A stretch of DNA of 59,388 bases from the NCBI GenBank assembly GCA_018054895.1, contig JAGPIQ010000004.1, positions 1 through 59,388 on the forward strand, read 5' to 3'. The notes beneath the pieces were generated by a model, which was not told the origin of the DNA, did no database searches, and saw nothing but the letters and a program-made list of their open reading frames with translations. This DNA is from Lutibacter sp. (GTDB taxonomy: Bacteria > Bacteroidota > Bacteroidia > Flavobacteriales > Flavobacteriaceae). Made by a program: the position numbers and the translations under genes. Below, piece by piece: positions 6,937 to 16,074 of the stretch. Each line of letters opens with the position of its first letter. The first letter of the stretch is position 1.

Positions 6937-8109
6937 ATGAAACAAGAAAAATTATCAAATTCATTATTGTATTTATTGGCGATTACTGCGGGCTTAGTCG
7001 TTGCCAATATTTATTATAGTCAACCGCTACTTTCTCTCATTGCAAATTGGTTTCATGTAAGTGAGATAGCGGTAAGCAATGTGCCTTTATTTGCTCAAAT
7101 TGGCTATGCATTTGGATTGTTATTTATGATTCCTTTAGGAGATAAATATGCTACAAAAAAAATTATAACAATAGATTTTTTTTTAATTATAGCTTCTTTA
7201 CTCGCAGCTGCTACGGCAACTACTTTAACGGTATTTGTTGTTAGTAGCTTTTTTATTGGATTTTCGTCTGCAATTCCACAATTATTGGTTCCTATGGCAG
7301 CACATTTATCGGATGAAAAGTCAAGGGGAAGAGCCATTGGTGTTGTAATGAGTGGCTTACTAATAGGTATTTTAGGAAGTAGATTTATTAGTGGATTTTT
7401 GGGTGAATATATGGGTTGGCAATTTGTGTTTTTTGCTGCTGCAATTGCAATGCTACTACTATTGATCGTTTTAATCTTTAAATTACCAAACATTGTTCCA
7501 GATTATAAAGGGACATATCTAAAATTAATGCAATCTATTTATAGTATTTTCAAAAGCGACACAACCGTTCGCATCGCTGCACTAAGAGGCGCTTTGGGTT
7601 TTGCTGGTTTAAGTGCTTTTTGGGCAACATTGGTATTTTTACTGGAAGATTCTTTTAGTTATGGAAGTGCTACAACTGGCTCTTTTGGTGTTTTAGGGAT
7701 TGTTGGTGCCATAACTGCCAACGTAATTGGAAAGAAAAACACAAAAGACAATAAGAATAAACTGATAACATTTGCAGCAATTGTTCTTATTATTTCTTGG
7801 TGTATATTCTTATTTTCTGGAGCTTCAATTGTAGGATTAATTATTGGAGTTTTATTGATTGATATGGGATTTCAATCATTACATATTACAAATCAAAGTT
7901 GTATTTTTTCAACCAATTTGGAAGCAAAAAACCGTGTAAATACTATTTATATGGTTAGTTTTTTTATTGGAGGTTCTTTAGGTACTTTTTTTGGTGCAAT
8001 TGCTTGGAGTTACTTTAAATGGATAGGAGTATCTGTAGTTGGTTTGAGCTTATCTATCCTAATATTAATAGTGCATATACTCTATTTAAAACGCTCAGTT
8101 AATTTGTAA
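6937..8109 (+). CDS. MFS transporter, 12-TM
   Basis: The 390-residue protein is a major facilitator with about 12 hydrophobic helices. The first helix contains NIYYSQPLLSLI, typical of the AraJ/YnfM-like drug or sugar efflux group. The loop 2-3 motif appears as IPLGDKYATKK, close to the family pattern G-x-x-x-D-R-x-G-R-R-x. A third-position glycine-rich helix follows (SGLLIGILGSRFISG). The substrate is not predictable. It follows the HIUase-like gene after 132 bases. It could share the same regulator and export or import a related metabolite, but separate transcription is possible. Confidence 0.85.
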   Translation: MKQEKLSNSLLYLLAITAGLVVANIYYSQPLLSLIANWFHVSEIAVSNVPLFAQIGYAFGLLFMIPLGDKYATKKIITIDFFLIIASLLAAATATTLTVFVVSSFFIGFSSAIPQLLVPMAAHLSDEKSRGRAIGVVMSGLLIGILGSRFISGFLGEYMGWQFVFFAAAIAMLLLLIVLIFKLPNIVPDYKGTYLKLMQSIYSIFKSDTTVRIAALRGALGFAGLSAFWATLVFLLEDSFSYGSATTGSFGVLGIVGAITANVIGKKNTKDNKNKLITFAAIVLIISWCIFLFSGASIVGLIIGVLLIDMGFQSLHITNQSCIFSTNLEAKNRVNTIYMVSFFIGGSLGTFFGAIAWSYFKWIGVSVVGLSLSILILIVHILYLKRSVNL

Positions 8110-8386
8110 ACACTTCGTTTTACTACACAAAAAAAGAGCTTAATTCATAAAAACAACGTAAATAACTTTGGTTAGATGTTTTTTGCTATTTTAATATTTA
8201 TTTTTTTTAAAAATTGTTTGAAGAATTTTGAAAATCGTTAGAATCAACTTGCTTCAGCATACCATACTAAACAAGAAAAGAATACTGTAGTTCCTTTTTT
8301 ATAAGCTAAATAGTATTATATGAAGTTAAATAAATTTAAAAGCAAATCAGTTAAAATTCCTATCTTCGAAACCTAAAAAATAAAAT

Positions 8387-9772
8387 ATGTTTCAAAAGTT
8401 AAAAGGATTTTCAAGAGCATTTTGGACAGCTAACATTGTTGAATTACTTGAAAGAGCTGCGTATTATGGTGTTTTTATTGTAATAACACTCTATTTATCA
8501 AGAATACTAGGTTTTACCGACATGGAAGCTGGATTAATTTCTGGTATATTTTCAGGAGGTCTATACTTACTACCAACTTTTACAGGAGCTTTAGCGGATA
8601 AAATCGGATTCAAAAATTCATTAATAATTGCTTTTTCATTACTTACATTGGGTTATTTTGGACTTGCCGTTTTACCTTCAATGTTAGAATCTATTGGTTT
8701 AGTTGACTATTCTGGTGATATTACCTATACAGGTATTATTGGATCGACTCAGCGCTGGGCAATTGTACCGATTATGTTAGTACTTATGATTGGTGGATCT
8801 TTTATAAAATCTGTAATTACAGGTACTGTAGCCAAAGAAACAACCGAAGCAAATAGAGCACAAGGTTTTTCTATTTTTTATATGATGGTAAACATTGGTG
8901 CTTTTTCTGGAAAAACCATTGTAAAACCGCTTAGAGATTCCATGGGCGAATTGGGATATGCCTATATCAACTATTTTTCTGCGGCAATGACCTTGTTGGG
9001 TTTAATAATGATTGTTGCTTTTTATAAAAGCTCTAAAAATTCAGGCAAAGGTAAAACGTTTGGCGAAATATGGAATGCCTTAATTAAGGTTTGTACAAAC
9101 GGACGCTTAATTTCTCTAATTTTAATTATTACAGGGTTTTGGATGGTGCAACATCAATTGTATGCAACTATGCCAAAGTATGTTTTAAGAATGGCTGGTG
9201 AAAATGCTTCACCATCGTGGTATGCAAACGTAAATCCGTTAACAGTAGTTTTAACTGTTGCCTTTATAACCAGAATGATGGCGAGCAAAACTCCGTTATT
9301 TTCAATGACGGTTGGTATGTTTATTATGCCGCTTTCTGCAATTGCAATGGCGTCTGGAAATTGGTTTGGACATGCCGAAATTGATTTAGGCATTGTTAGT
9401 ATGCATCCTATTGCTTTAATGATGATTGCTGGAATTGTTTTACAAGGCTTAGCTGAATCGTTTATTTCTCCTCGTTTTTTAGAATTTTTCTCATTACAAG
9501 CACCCAAAGGTGAAGAAGGAATGTACTTAGGTTTTAGCCATCTACACTCCTTTATTTCTTCCATTTTAGGTTTTGGATTATCTGGATATTTATTATCTAC
9601 TTATTGCCCTGAACCAAAATTATTTGAAACTCGCGAAGCTTGGGAAGCTGCATCTGCAAATGCGCATTATATTTGGTATTATTTTGCTGCCATTGCATTG
9701 GTTTCAGCAATTTCGTTAATTATTTATGGAAAGGTTATTAAAAAATTGGATGCAAAAGAAGCGCATTCATAA
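8387..9772 (+). CDS. MFS/POT-like transporter
   Basis: The 461-residue protein has about 12 membrane helices. The N-terminus NIVELLERAAYYGVFIVITL resembles the ExxERxxYYG signature of proton-coupled oligopeptide transporters (POT/PTR2). A motif like GALADKIGFKNS follows helix 2. The C-terminal half is hydrophobic and Gly-rich, with PKGEEGMYLGFS in a conserved loop. In Bacteroidetes such genes are generally listed as MFS or POT-type transporters. Di-/tripeptide uptake is plausible and would fit the aminopeptidase encoded convergently next door, but this is inference. A 47-base bidirectional terminator separates the two genes. Confidence 0.8.
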   Translation: MFQKLKGFSRAFWTANIVELLERAAYYGVFIVITLYLSRILGFTDMEAGLISGIFSGGLYLLPTFTGALADKIGFKNSLIIAFSLLTLGYFGLAVLPSMLESIGLVDYSGDITYTGIIGSTQRWAIVPIMLVLMIGGSFIKSVITGTVAKETTEANRAQGFSIFYMMVNIGAFSGKTIVKPLRDSMGELGYAYINYFSAAMTLLGLIMIVAFYKSSKNSGKGKTFGEIWNALIKVCTNGRLISLILIITGFWMVQHQLYATMPKYVLRMAGENASPSWYANVNPLTVVLTVAFITRMMASKTPLFSMTVGMFIMPLSAIAMASGNWFGHAEIDLGIVSMHPIALMMIAGIVLQGLAESFISPRFLEFFSLQAPKGEEGMYLGFSHLHSFISSILGFGLSGYLLSTYCPEPKLFETREAWEAASANAHYIWYYFAAIALVSAISLIIYGKVIKKLDAKEAHS

Positions 9773-9784
9773 ACTTATTAAAAC

Positions 9785-9831
9785 AAAAAAAAGGATTGTC
9801 TGAAATTTTAATTTCAGACAATCCTTTTTTT
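9785..9831. terminator. Bidirectional intrinsic terminator
   Basis: A near-perfect inverted repeat, with arms that include GGATTGTCTGAAAT and its complement, is flanked by an A run on the left and a T run on the right. It can stop both the POT-like gene (plus) and the M18 peptidase gene (minus). Confidence 0.85.
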
Positions 9832-9849
9832 CACAACAACTTTTTAATA

Positions 9850-11154
9850 TTAATTCAATTTATAAAAACTACTTAAAGCGTTGGTCATAAAAGTATGGTC
9901 ATCTACTCCACTTGTTTCACAAACAGAATGCATTGCCCACATGGCATTTCCAACATCTACAGAGCGAATGGCTAACTGACCAGCAGAAACATTTCCTAAA
10001 GTTCCGCCGCCTTGCATATCCGATCTATTTACAAATTTTTGATATGGAATATTCGCTTCTTTACAAATCATTTCAAAAACCGCACTTGAATTACTATCGG
10101 TTGTATATTTCTGATTTCCTTCAATTTTAATCACTGGCCCACCATTTATGACTGGTCGTGATACTGGATCGTGTTTATCTGGATGATTTGGATGCAACGC
10201 ATGCGCCATATCCGCACTTATCATAAACGAATTATAAATTGAACGTTGTACATCTTCGTCATTTTTACCTTGAACACTTGCTATTCTGTTTAAAATATCT
10301 TTCAAAATTGGTGAGCCCGCTCCTTGTTTGGAACGACTTCCAACTTCTTCATTATCAAAAATAGCCAACACATTGGTAGATTTACAAGTTGGAGCATCTA
10401 CAAAAGCAGACAAACCCGCATGAACCATTGCTAAATCATCTAATTTTCCTGATGAAATAAATTCATCATTTAAACCTATAATACTTCCTTTGGCAACATC
10501 ATATAAATTTAAATCGACTTCCAAAATATCGCCAACCTTAACATTTATTTCTTCTGCTATTTTGGTTGCCAACAACAATTCTTTATTCAACGTATCATTT
10601 ACAGTTGCCGTAACGGGCAGCATATCAATTTGTTTATTCAACGCAACTCCATCATTTACCGTTCTATTAAAATGAATTGGCAAATTTGGAATTACTAGTA
10701 TTGGTTTTTTAATATGCACCAAATAGGTTTTAGGCTGAAGAGGGTTTTCACTTTTAACACTCACACGACCAGCAATTGAAAGCGGTCTATCCAACCAAGT
10801 ATTTAAAATTGGACCACCGTAAGTTTCAGTATTGAATTTTATATATTTATCTTCCACAGATATTTCTGGAGAAGGTTTTATTTTAAATGTTGGAGAATCA
10901 GAATGAGCAGCTACAATTTTAAAACCACATTCTTCAATTTCACCAGTACCAACTACAAAAGCAAAAAGAGCAGTTTCATTTTGAGAAACATAGTACTTCC
11001 CTCCTTTTTCTATATTCCATTTATCTGTAAGATGTAATTCTAAAAAACCTTTCTTCTGTAATTTGTCTTTTATGTTTTTTACAACGTGATAAGGACTTGG
11101 GCTATCATAAATAAAGTCGATTAAATTTTGAGCGTGTTTTATAGTTGTATTCAT
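9850..11154 (-). CDS. M18 family aminopeptidase
   Basis: This is a 434-residue zinc aminopeptidase of the M18 (aspartyl aminopeptidase/LAP4) family and is cytosolic, with no signal peptide. Family marks include an N-terminal SPSPYHVV segment and AAHSDSPTFKIKP with a metal-binding His-x-Asp. Further on are FDNEEVGSRSKQGAGS with the catalytic and metal-binding acidic pair, and SADMAHALHPNHPDKHDP near the C-terminus. Length is normal. It removes N-terminal, often acidic, residues from peptides. It is convergent with the POT-like transporter and carries a TATATTTG box about 27 bases upstream of its ATG. Confidence 0.93.
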   Translation of the reverse strand: MNTTIKHAQNLIDFIYDSPSPYHVVKNIKDKLQKKGFLELHLTDKWNIEKGGKYYVSQNETALFAFVVGTGEIEECGFKIVAAHSDSPTFKIKPSPEISVEDKYIKFNTETYGGPILNTWLDRPLSIAGRVSVKSENPLQPKTYLVHIKKPILVIPNLPIHFNRTVNDGVALNKQIDMLPVTATVNDTLNKELLLATKIAEEINVKVGDILEVDLNLYDVAKGSIIGLNDEFISSGKLDDLAMVHAGLSAFVDAPTCKSTNVLAIFDNEEVGSRSKQGAGSPILKDILNRIASVQGKNDEDVQRSIYNSFMISADMAHALHPNHPDKHDPVSRPVINGGPVIKIEGNQKYTTDSNSSAVFEMICKEANIPYQKFVNRSDMQGGGTLGNVSAGQLAIRSVDVGNAMWAMHSVCETSGVDDHTFMTNALSSFYKLN

Positions 11155-11180
11155 ATAGTTCTATTTATTAAATTCTTCAA

Positions 11181-11188
11181 CAAATATA
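11181..11188 (-). promoter_or_regulatory. Candidate -7 box for the M18 aminopeptidase gene
   Basis: TATATTTG on the minus strand, an exact TAnnTTTG match 27 bases before the ATG. No convincing -33 was seen. Confidence 0.4.
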
Positions 11189-11259
11189 TCATTTTAAAAA
11201 ATGGTTTTAAAAATCTATAAATACAAAGCATGTAAAAATCCGCACATAGGTTGTGTACA

Positions 11260-11275
11260 AAAGTGGGACCACTTT
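11260..11275. repeat. Short inverted repeat AAAGTGG-GA-CCACTTT
   Basis: Perfect 7-base arms with a 2-base centre in the 227-base gap between the PUL end and the aminopeptidase gene. The tight loop favours a protein-binding dyad over an RNA hairpin. No gene lies in the gap. Confidence 0.5.
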
Positions 11276-11381
11276 ATACCTTATTTTTACTTATTATCAC
11301 TATTTAATCTCTTGATCCAAAAAAAAATGATTGGATATAATTATTAAGGACTAATTACACCCAACCACTTTATTACCTTTT

Positions 11382-12794
11382 TTATTTAGTTAATGCTTTT
11401 GGATTTTTCACATATGCCGCTGGACGGTGATTTTCTTTAATGTCTTTTTTGAAATCTTTAACAGCTTCCAATAGTCGTTTAGTAATATCTGGGTGTGCCT
11501 CAAGTACATTCGTAGTTTCAGAAACATCTGTATCAAGATTGTAAAGTTCTGTCGGTTTTTCACCTTTTACATGTAATTTCCATTTTCCTGAACGAACCGC
11601 TTTTATTTCTTTAAATAAATAGTAAAAGAAATACTCATGCGGACTATTCTTTCCCTTTGTTAAAACTGGCCAAATATCTTTTCCATCTATTACTCTGTCA
11701 GTTGGAATCTTTGCTCCACATAAATTAGCTATTGTTGGAAGTAAATCCATTGCTGTCATTAATTTATGATTGACTTGTCCAGATTCTATTTTTCCAGGCC
11801 ATCTCATAATTGCGGGTTCTCGCATTCCTCCTTCATAGGTGCTAGCCTTATATCCTCTTAAAGGACCTGCACTTCCTAGTCCCTTATCGGCTGGCCCATT
11901 ATCCGAAGTGAAAATTACTAACGTATTATTATCCAATCCATTTTCTTTAAGAGATTTAAAAATCTCACCTACAGACCAATCTATTTCATGGATTGCCTCT
12001 TTGTAAATTAAATCTCGTGTTTTATAATCCACAAAACCATCCTCTAATGCCAATTTATCACGTATAGAATCTGCTACATTTTCCATAAATGTTGGTGAAG
12101 CATGCAAAGGTCTATGAGGAATTGGATGCGGAACATACAGAAAAAATGGGTTTTCTTTATTTCTTGTTATAAAATCTACAGAAGCTTCCGTAATTCTTTT
12201 AGTTAAATAGTCAGCATCTGGATCTAATTCTATAACCTCATCACCCTTTAATAAAGGAAGTGGAGGAAGTGGACCAACTGGATTCCCTGGAAGAAACGGA
12301 TGAATATCATGACTGTAAGGAATTCCGAAAAACTCATCAAACCCCTGTTTAGTTGGCAAAAATTCAGGTTGATCACCAAGATGCCATTTTCCAAACATTC
12401 CTGTTTTATATCCAGCAGTTTTAAGAATTTCAGCAATCGTTATTTCTTCTGGATTAAGACCTTTTTCATCTGCTGATAGAAGAACAGGTACAAAACGAGA
12501 TCCTGTTGCCATATCAATACGTATAGGATAACTTCCTGTCATTAAGGCCGCTCTTGAAGGTGTGCATAAAGGTGCAGCTACATAGAAATCTGTAAGTAAC
12601 GCACCTTCTGCAGCCATTTTATCAAGGTTTGGTGTTTTAATGTCTGGAGATCCAAAACAGCCTAAATCACCATAACCTTGATCATCCGTAAAAATTAGGA
12701 CTATATTAGGTTTAATAGCTGCCTTTTTTTGACCAACACAGGAGTATATCCCAACTAATGAAAAGATTATTAGATAATAAATTATTTTCTTCAT
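11382..12794 (-). CDS. Lipoprotein S1-family sulfatase (PUL)
   Basis: The 470-residue product starts from the ATG at 12792-12794; an in-frame TTG at 12818 was rejected because the ATG is followed directly by the signal peptide. The lipoprotein signal ends IYSC. The type I sulfatase core follows, starting IVLIFTDDQGYGDLG with metal-binding Asp pair. The signature CTPSR has Cys77, the residue converted to formylglycine, and HLGDQ and FTSDNG are further active-site blocks. It hydrolyses sulfate esters, most likely on the PUL glycan in the periplasm or at the outer membrane. It is the last gene of the leftward PUL. No anaerobic or FGE-type maturase for it is evident here, since GldK is only a structural relative. 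Confidence 0.93.
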   Translation of the reverse strand: MKKIIYYLIIFSLVGIYSCVGQKKAAIKPNIVLIFTDDQGYGDLGCFGSPDIKTPNLDKMAAEGALLTDFYVAAPLCTPSRAALMTGSYPIRIDMATGSRFVPVLLSADEKGLNPEEITIAEILKTAGYKTGMFGKWHLGDQPEFLPTKQGFDEFFGIPYSHDIHPFLPGNPVGPLPPLPLLKGDEVIELDPDADYLTKRITEASVDFITRNKENPFFLYVPHPIPHRPLHASPTFMENVADSIRDKLALEDGFVDYKTRDLIYKEAIHEIDWSVGEIFKSLKENGLDNNTLVIFTSDNGPADKGLGSAGPLRGYKASTYEGGMREPAIMRWPGKIESGQVNHKLMTAMDLLPTIANLCGAKIPTDRVIDGKDIWPVLTKGKNSPHEYFFYYLFKEIKAVRSGKWKLHVKGEKPTELYNLDTDVSETTNVLEAHPDITKRLLEAVKDFKKDIKENHRPAAYVKNPKALTK

Positions 12795-12853
12795 GAATTT
12801 TATAATTTTAAGAACCAATTTAAATTCTTATTAAATAGTTTCCGCTTTTATAA

Positions 12854-13459
12854 TTACTCTAAACTAGTAGTGCTATTTGCAATTTTAGCTCTTAATGCTG
12901 CTTCTTTTTCTGCAGACCAATAATCACAATCTAAGTTGATAAATACAGATGTGTATGGAATGGTCATATTCGTTTTAAGTATTACAACTTTGAATAATTT
13001 AGAACCTTCATCTAATTTTTCAATAATATCAATATGCGGCATATTTGAAACTTCCTTTCCGCTGATTAATTTCTTTAATTCAACTTTATACGCATCAATT
13101 CCTGGAGCTTCTTGGTCTGTAATATATTCCAATTCTTTGTCAACCATGATGATTGGCTTTACATGCTTCGCATTTTCTATTTGACCTAAAACATAGGCCA
13201 AAACACTTGTTTGATCCTCTCCCGTTACGATGGTTGTTATACCATCTGAATTTTGCGCTGGATAGGCTGAATCTGCAATAACAATCCAATTTCGATGTCC
13301 TAATTCCTGCAATTGATTATCTAAAACAAATTGCCAGCTTTCAGATTCTGATTTTGTGATTGTTTCAGTTTTTACTTCTGCTTTTGTAGTACAGCTATTT
13401 AACAATACCATCATTATTGATAAAGACAATACCAAAGTCACTATTTTTTTTGTTTTCAT
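12854..13459 (-). CDS. RbsD/FucU-like mutarotase-fold lipoprotein (PUL)
   Basis: This 201-residue protein has a lipoprotein signal ending LLNSC. The mature part has RbsD/FucU features: LGHRNWIVIADSAYPAQ corresponds to the family's GH..-IADA.-P active-site stretch (His after Gly, then the Asp), and the C-terminal TSVFINLDCDYW fits the end of the domain. RbsD and FucU catalyse pyranose/furanose or anomer interconversion of free ribose or fucose and are normally cytosolic. An exported lipid-anchored version within a PUL suggests mutarotation of a released sugar before uptake, or a sugar-binding role. It sits 17 bases from the GH116 gene and is clearly in the same operon. I am confident of the fold but not of the activity. 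Confidence 0.65.
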   Translation of the reverse strand: MKTKKIVTLVLSLSIMMVLLNSCTTKAEVKTETITKSESESWQFVLDNQLQELGHRNWIVIADSAYPAQNSDGITTIVTGEDQTSVLAYVLGQIENAKHVKPIIMVDKELEYITDQEAPGIDAYKVELKKLISGKEVSNMPHIDIIEKLDEGSKLFKVVILKTNMTIPYTSVFINLDCDYWSAEKEAALRAKIANSTTSLE

Positions 13460-13476
13460 ATTTCTTGTTTTTTTTG

Positions 13477-16056
13477 TTATTTAGACACAATGAATTCCAC
13501 TGTGTTGTAAGTATTCATTTTTTTTCCTTTTTTAAATTTCAATTCACCAAAACCTTTTAGTTCAAATGAATTTAATGTTAATTCTCCATTATATAAAGTT
13601 AATGCAACCTTTTTATTATTCCCACTGTCACTAATAGTAACAGAACCATATTGATACCCATTCGACCAAAAATAGGTGCCGTTTTTATGAGTGAAACTCA
13701 TACTTTTTTCAACAGCTGAAAAGTTAAAATCTGATGTTGCTAAAACTCCTCCCCAAGCAACCATAGCACGTGCATAATGGCTACCATATTCAGCTTCATC
13801 ATAAGGATTTCTCTTAACACCATCGTATCTATTTCTAATATTCTCCATACATTTTAAACCATCTTCTACTTGCCCTTCATAAATCATCCCAATAGCAGCA
13901 GTATATTCAAAACCAGTCATCACCTCTGTAAAATATGGGAATGGATACATTGGTTTTTCACCAGGATAAGATGCCATTAATAAGGCTGACTCATCCGCCA
14001 TAGAATAAGTACGCATTACATTAATGTTATCTTTCAACGTTTCCCTGTAATTATATTTCATAATTGATTTCAGCGTTTTCTTTATATTTCCCTCTTCAGC
14101 TAAATACCCAAGACCTACAATATGCGACATTAATTGCCCTACTAACTGATCTACTAAAACACCTTTTCCTAGTTGATAATCTGGTTTTGTAAAATCATCT
14201 GCCCCTAAATCCATTAAAAGACTTGGCGCTACATTTTCTCTTTTCATTGGCGGTACAATATGGTGTTCATAATATTCGCCATTAAAGAGATTGCTATCCA
14301 TCCATTTTGATCCTTTGTTATAAAGAGTATTGCATTGTTTTGCAAATGCTTTATCGCCTAAATGTTCAGCCATTTCTGCACTTGCCTTTAATGCTCCTAA
14401 ATACCAGAATCCCATTTGTGGATTTGGACCAAAATATTCAACATCCATTGTGTTGTGCTGAGACCCTTCCATAACACCATCTTTATTGGCATCCCATCCA
14501 CCTTCAATCCAACTAAATTCTAACGCTTTTTTAACTTTAGGCCAAAGCTCTTTTAGAAATTCATCATCACCAGACAATTGCCATTCACGATAAAACTGCA
14601 TAATACTTCCCATTTGACCATCTGCAGCAGCCTTACCAAATACTTGCGCATTTTCCTTAAGAGGTAGATAGACTCTAAAACTCATTAATCCTTTATCATC
14701 AGTTGCATAACCAAACTCTACGGTTCTCATTGATTTTGATAATTCACCAAAAAGAAAAGCCATAGTTTGCTCATAATTCCATACGTGAGTACAAGACCCG
14801 AAACAAGCTCCAGTCTGTTCAAAATTACCTTCCCAACCAAATGTAAAACCGTCTTTATCTCTAAATACAAGTTGGGTGCGCAAACTTGATAGGTTGAAAA
14901 GTGCAGATTCCTTAACAATCTCTGGAATATCACTTTCAAGGAAACTATTGACAAAATTAACAGACTCACTTTCCAATTTTTCTAACTTCGGAACAGATTT
15001 AGTAACCACATCCCATGCGTCTGTATATTGCGTAGTGTAATAATTTCCAATGGGTTTATTGAAACATTCTCCCCATTCTCCACACCAATCTTGTCTGTTT
15101 GGAAAATGCCAGCTTATTAAAAAGCGAAACGTTTTTGTTTCTCCAGCTGCTAATTTTTCTTTATTGGCAATGGAAGCAATTGGCATATCTTGATCTTCAT
15201 CAGTACGGTCTTCAAGAACGCCATCTTCAAAATCGTTTAAAAAATCAACAGTTGAACTTCCCCAACGGTTTCTATTCCAAGTGGTACGATAACTTTTGGT
15301 CCCTTCTCCCAAAGACACTAAAGCCATAGTTCCCCATTGCTCGCTTTTTTCCTTCACCCCTTTTGATTTAAGGAGTAAACCTTCAAAATTACCACCTTTT
15401 TTAAATTCATTTTTATTCTTAATGGCTCTACCTTTAAAACCATCAAAACCAATAAAATTAGGTATATTTCCACTAATACTAACCTCAATATCCTTATTGC
15501 TTGTATTTTTAACGGTATAAGTTAGCACCATCATAGGAATACTACTATCATTTACATTACCAGGAATAATAGGGTTGAATACTTCCATACCTACTTCCAC
15601 TGGTAAATCTGAATCTATTAAGTTTACTCTTCCAAAAGGGTAGCTGGTTTCAAAATTAGAACTTGAAAAACGAGGAAAACCTGCATTTAACATTCTTGAA
15701 CCATTATTACCTTCAAAATCCTGTTTACGTGTTGGACCTTCTAAAAGACGAAATTGAGACTTGCCTTCTGACTGGATATTTATAGCAAAAAAAGGAGATC
15801 TTTCATTAAATTTCCCAACAGCTGGGTTGTAACCTCTAGCAGGACGATTCATAATTTCCCAGTCTTGGAGTCCACCACGCCCATTTAACGAAATTGTACC
15901 TGTACCAATACCTCCAATTGGCATTGAAATGAGTTGAGTATGCTCGTTATCATACGTTTTAAGTACTTTCCAGCTTTTTTTTTGGGCTTGATTTGTTACG
16001 GAAAATAACAATGATAAAAACAAGCAAGTTAAGCCTATATAGTGTTTATGTTTCAT
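13477..16056 (-). CDS. GH116-type glycoside hydrolase (GBA2/DUF608 family), secreted
   Basis: The 859-residue protein has a signal peptide (to about residue 24, TNQAQ). The N-terminal GBA2_N-like beta domain (about 30-330) begins with ISMPIGGIGTGTISLNGRGG. An alpha/alpha barrel of the DUF608/GH116 type follows from about 390, with CTHVWNYEQ (His424) and EGSQHNTMDVEYFGPNP. By eye against human GBA2, Glu413 (NFEQTG) and Asp538 (NTMD) fall near the nucleophile and acid/base. GH116 enzymes cleave beta-glucosides, beta-xylosides or beta-GlcNAc from non-reducing ends. Here it probably trims PUL oligosaccharides in the periplasm. There are 18-base gaps on either side, so it is in the operon. Confidence 0.85.
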   Translation of the reverse strand: MKHKHYIGLTCLFLSLLFSVTNQAQKKSWKVLKTYDNEHTQLISMPIGGIGTGTISLNGRGGLQDWEIMNRPARGYNPAVGKFNERSPFFAINIQSEGKSQFRLLEGPTRKQDFEGNNGSRMLNAGFPRFSSSNFETSYPFGRVNLIDSDLPVEVGMEVFNPIIPGNVNDSSIPMMVLTYTVKNTSNKDIEVSISGNIPNFIGFDGFKGRAIKNKNEFKKGGNFEGLLLKSKGVKEKSEQWGTMALVSLGEGTKSYRTTWNRNRWGSSTVDFLNDFEDGVLEDRTDEDQDMPIASIANKEKLAAGETKTFRFLISWHFPNRQDWCGEWGECFNKPIGNYYTTQYTDAWDVVTKSVPKLEKLESESVNFVNSFLESDIPEIVKESALFNLSSLRTQLVFRDKDGFTFGWEGNFEQTGACFGSCTHVWNYEQTMAFLFGELSKSMRTVEFGYATDDKGLMSFRVYLPLKENAQVFGKAAADGQMGSIMQFYREWQLSGDDEFLKELWPKVKKALEFSWIEGGWDANKDGVMEGSQHNTMDVEYFGPNPQMGFWYLGALKASAEMAEHLGDKAFAKQCNTLYNKGSKWMDSNLFNGEYYEHHIVPPMKRENVAPSLLMDLGADDFTKPDYQLGKGVLVDQLVGQLMSHIVGLGYLAEEGNIKKTLKSIMKYNYRETLKDNINVMRTYSMADESALLMASYPGEKPMYPFPYFTEVMTGFEYTAAIGMIYEGQVEDGLKCMENIRNRYDGVKRNPYDEAEYGSHYARAMVAWGGVLATSDFNFSAVEKSMSFTHKNGTYFWSNGYQYGSVTISDSGNNKKVALTLYNGELTLNSFELKGFGELKFKKGKKMNTYNTVEFIVSK

Positions 16057-16074
16057 AAGTATAGATTTTTAATA

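Noticed and set aside
13477-16056. GH116-type protein as a catalytically dead homologue
   Set aside because: A first alignment seemed to lose the acid/base residue, but a recount against GBA2 spacing puts Asp538 (NTMD) at that position and Glu413 near the nucleophile, so activity is more likely than not.
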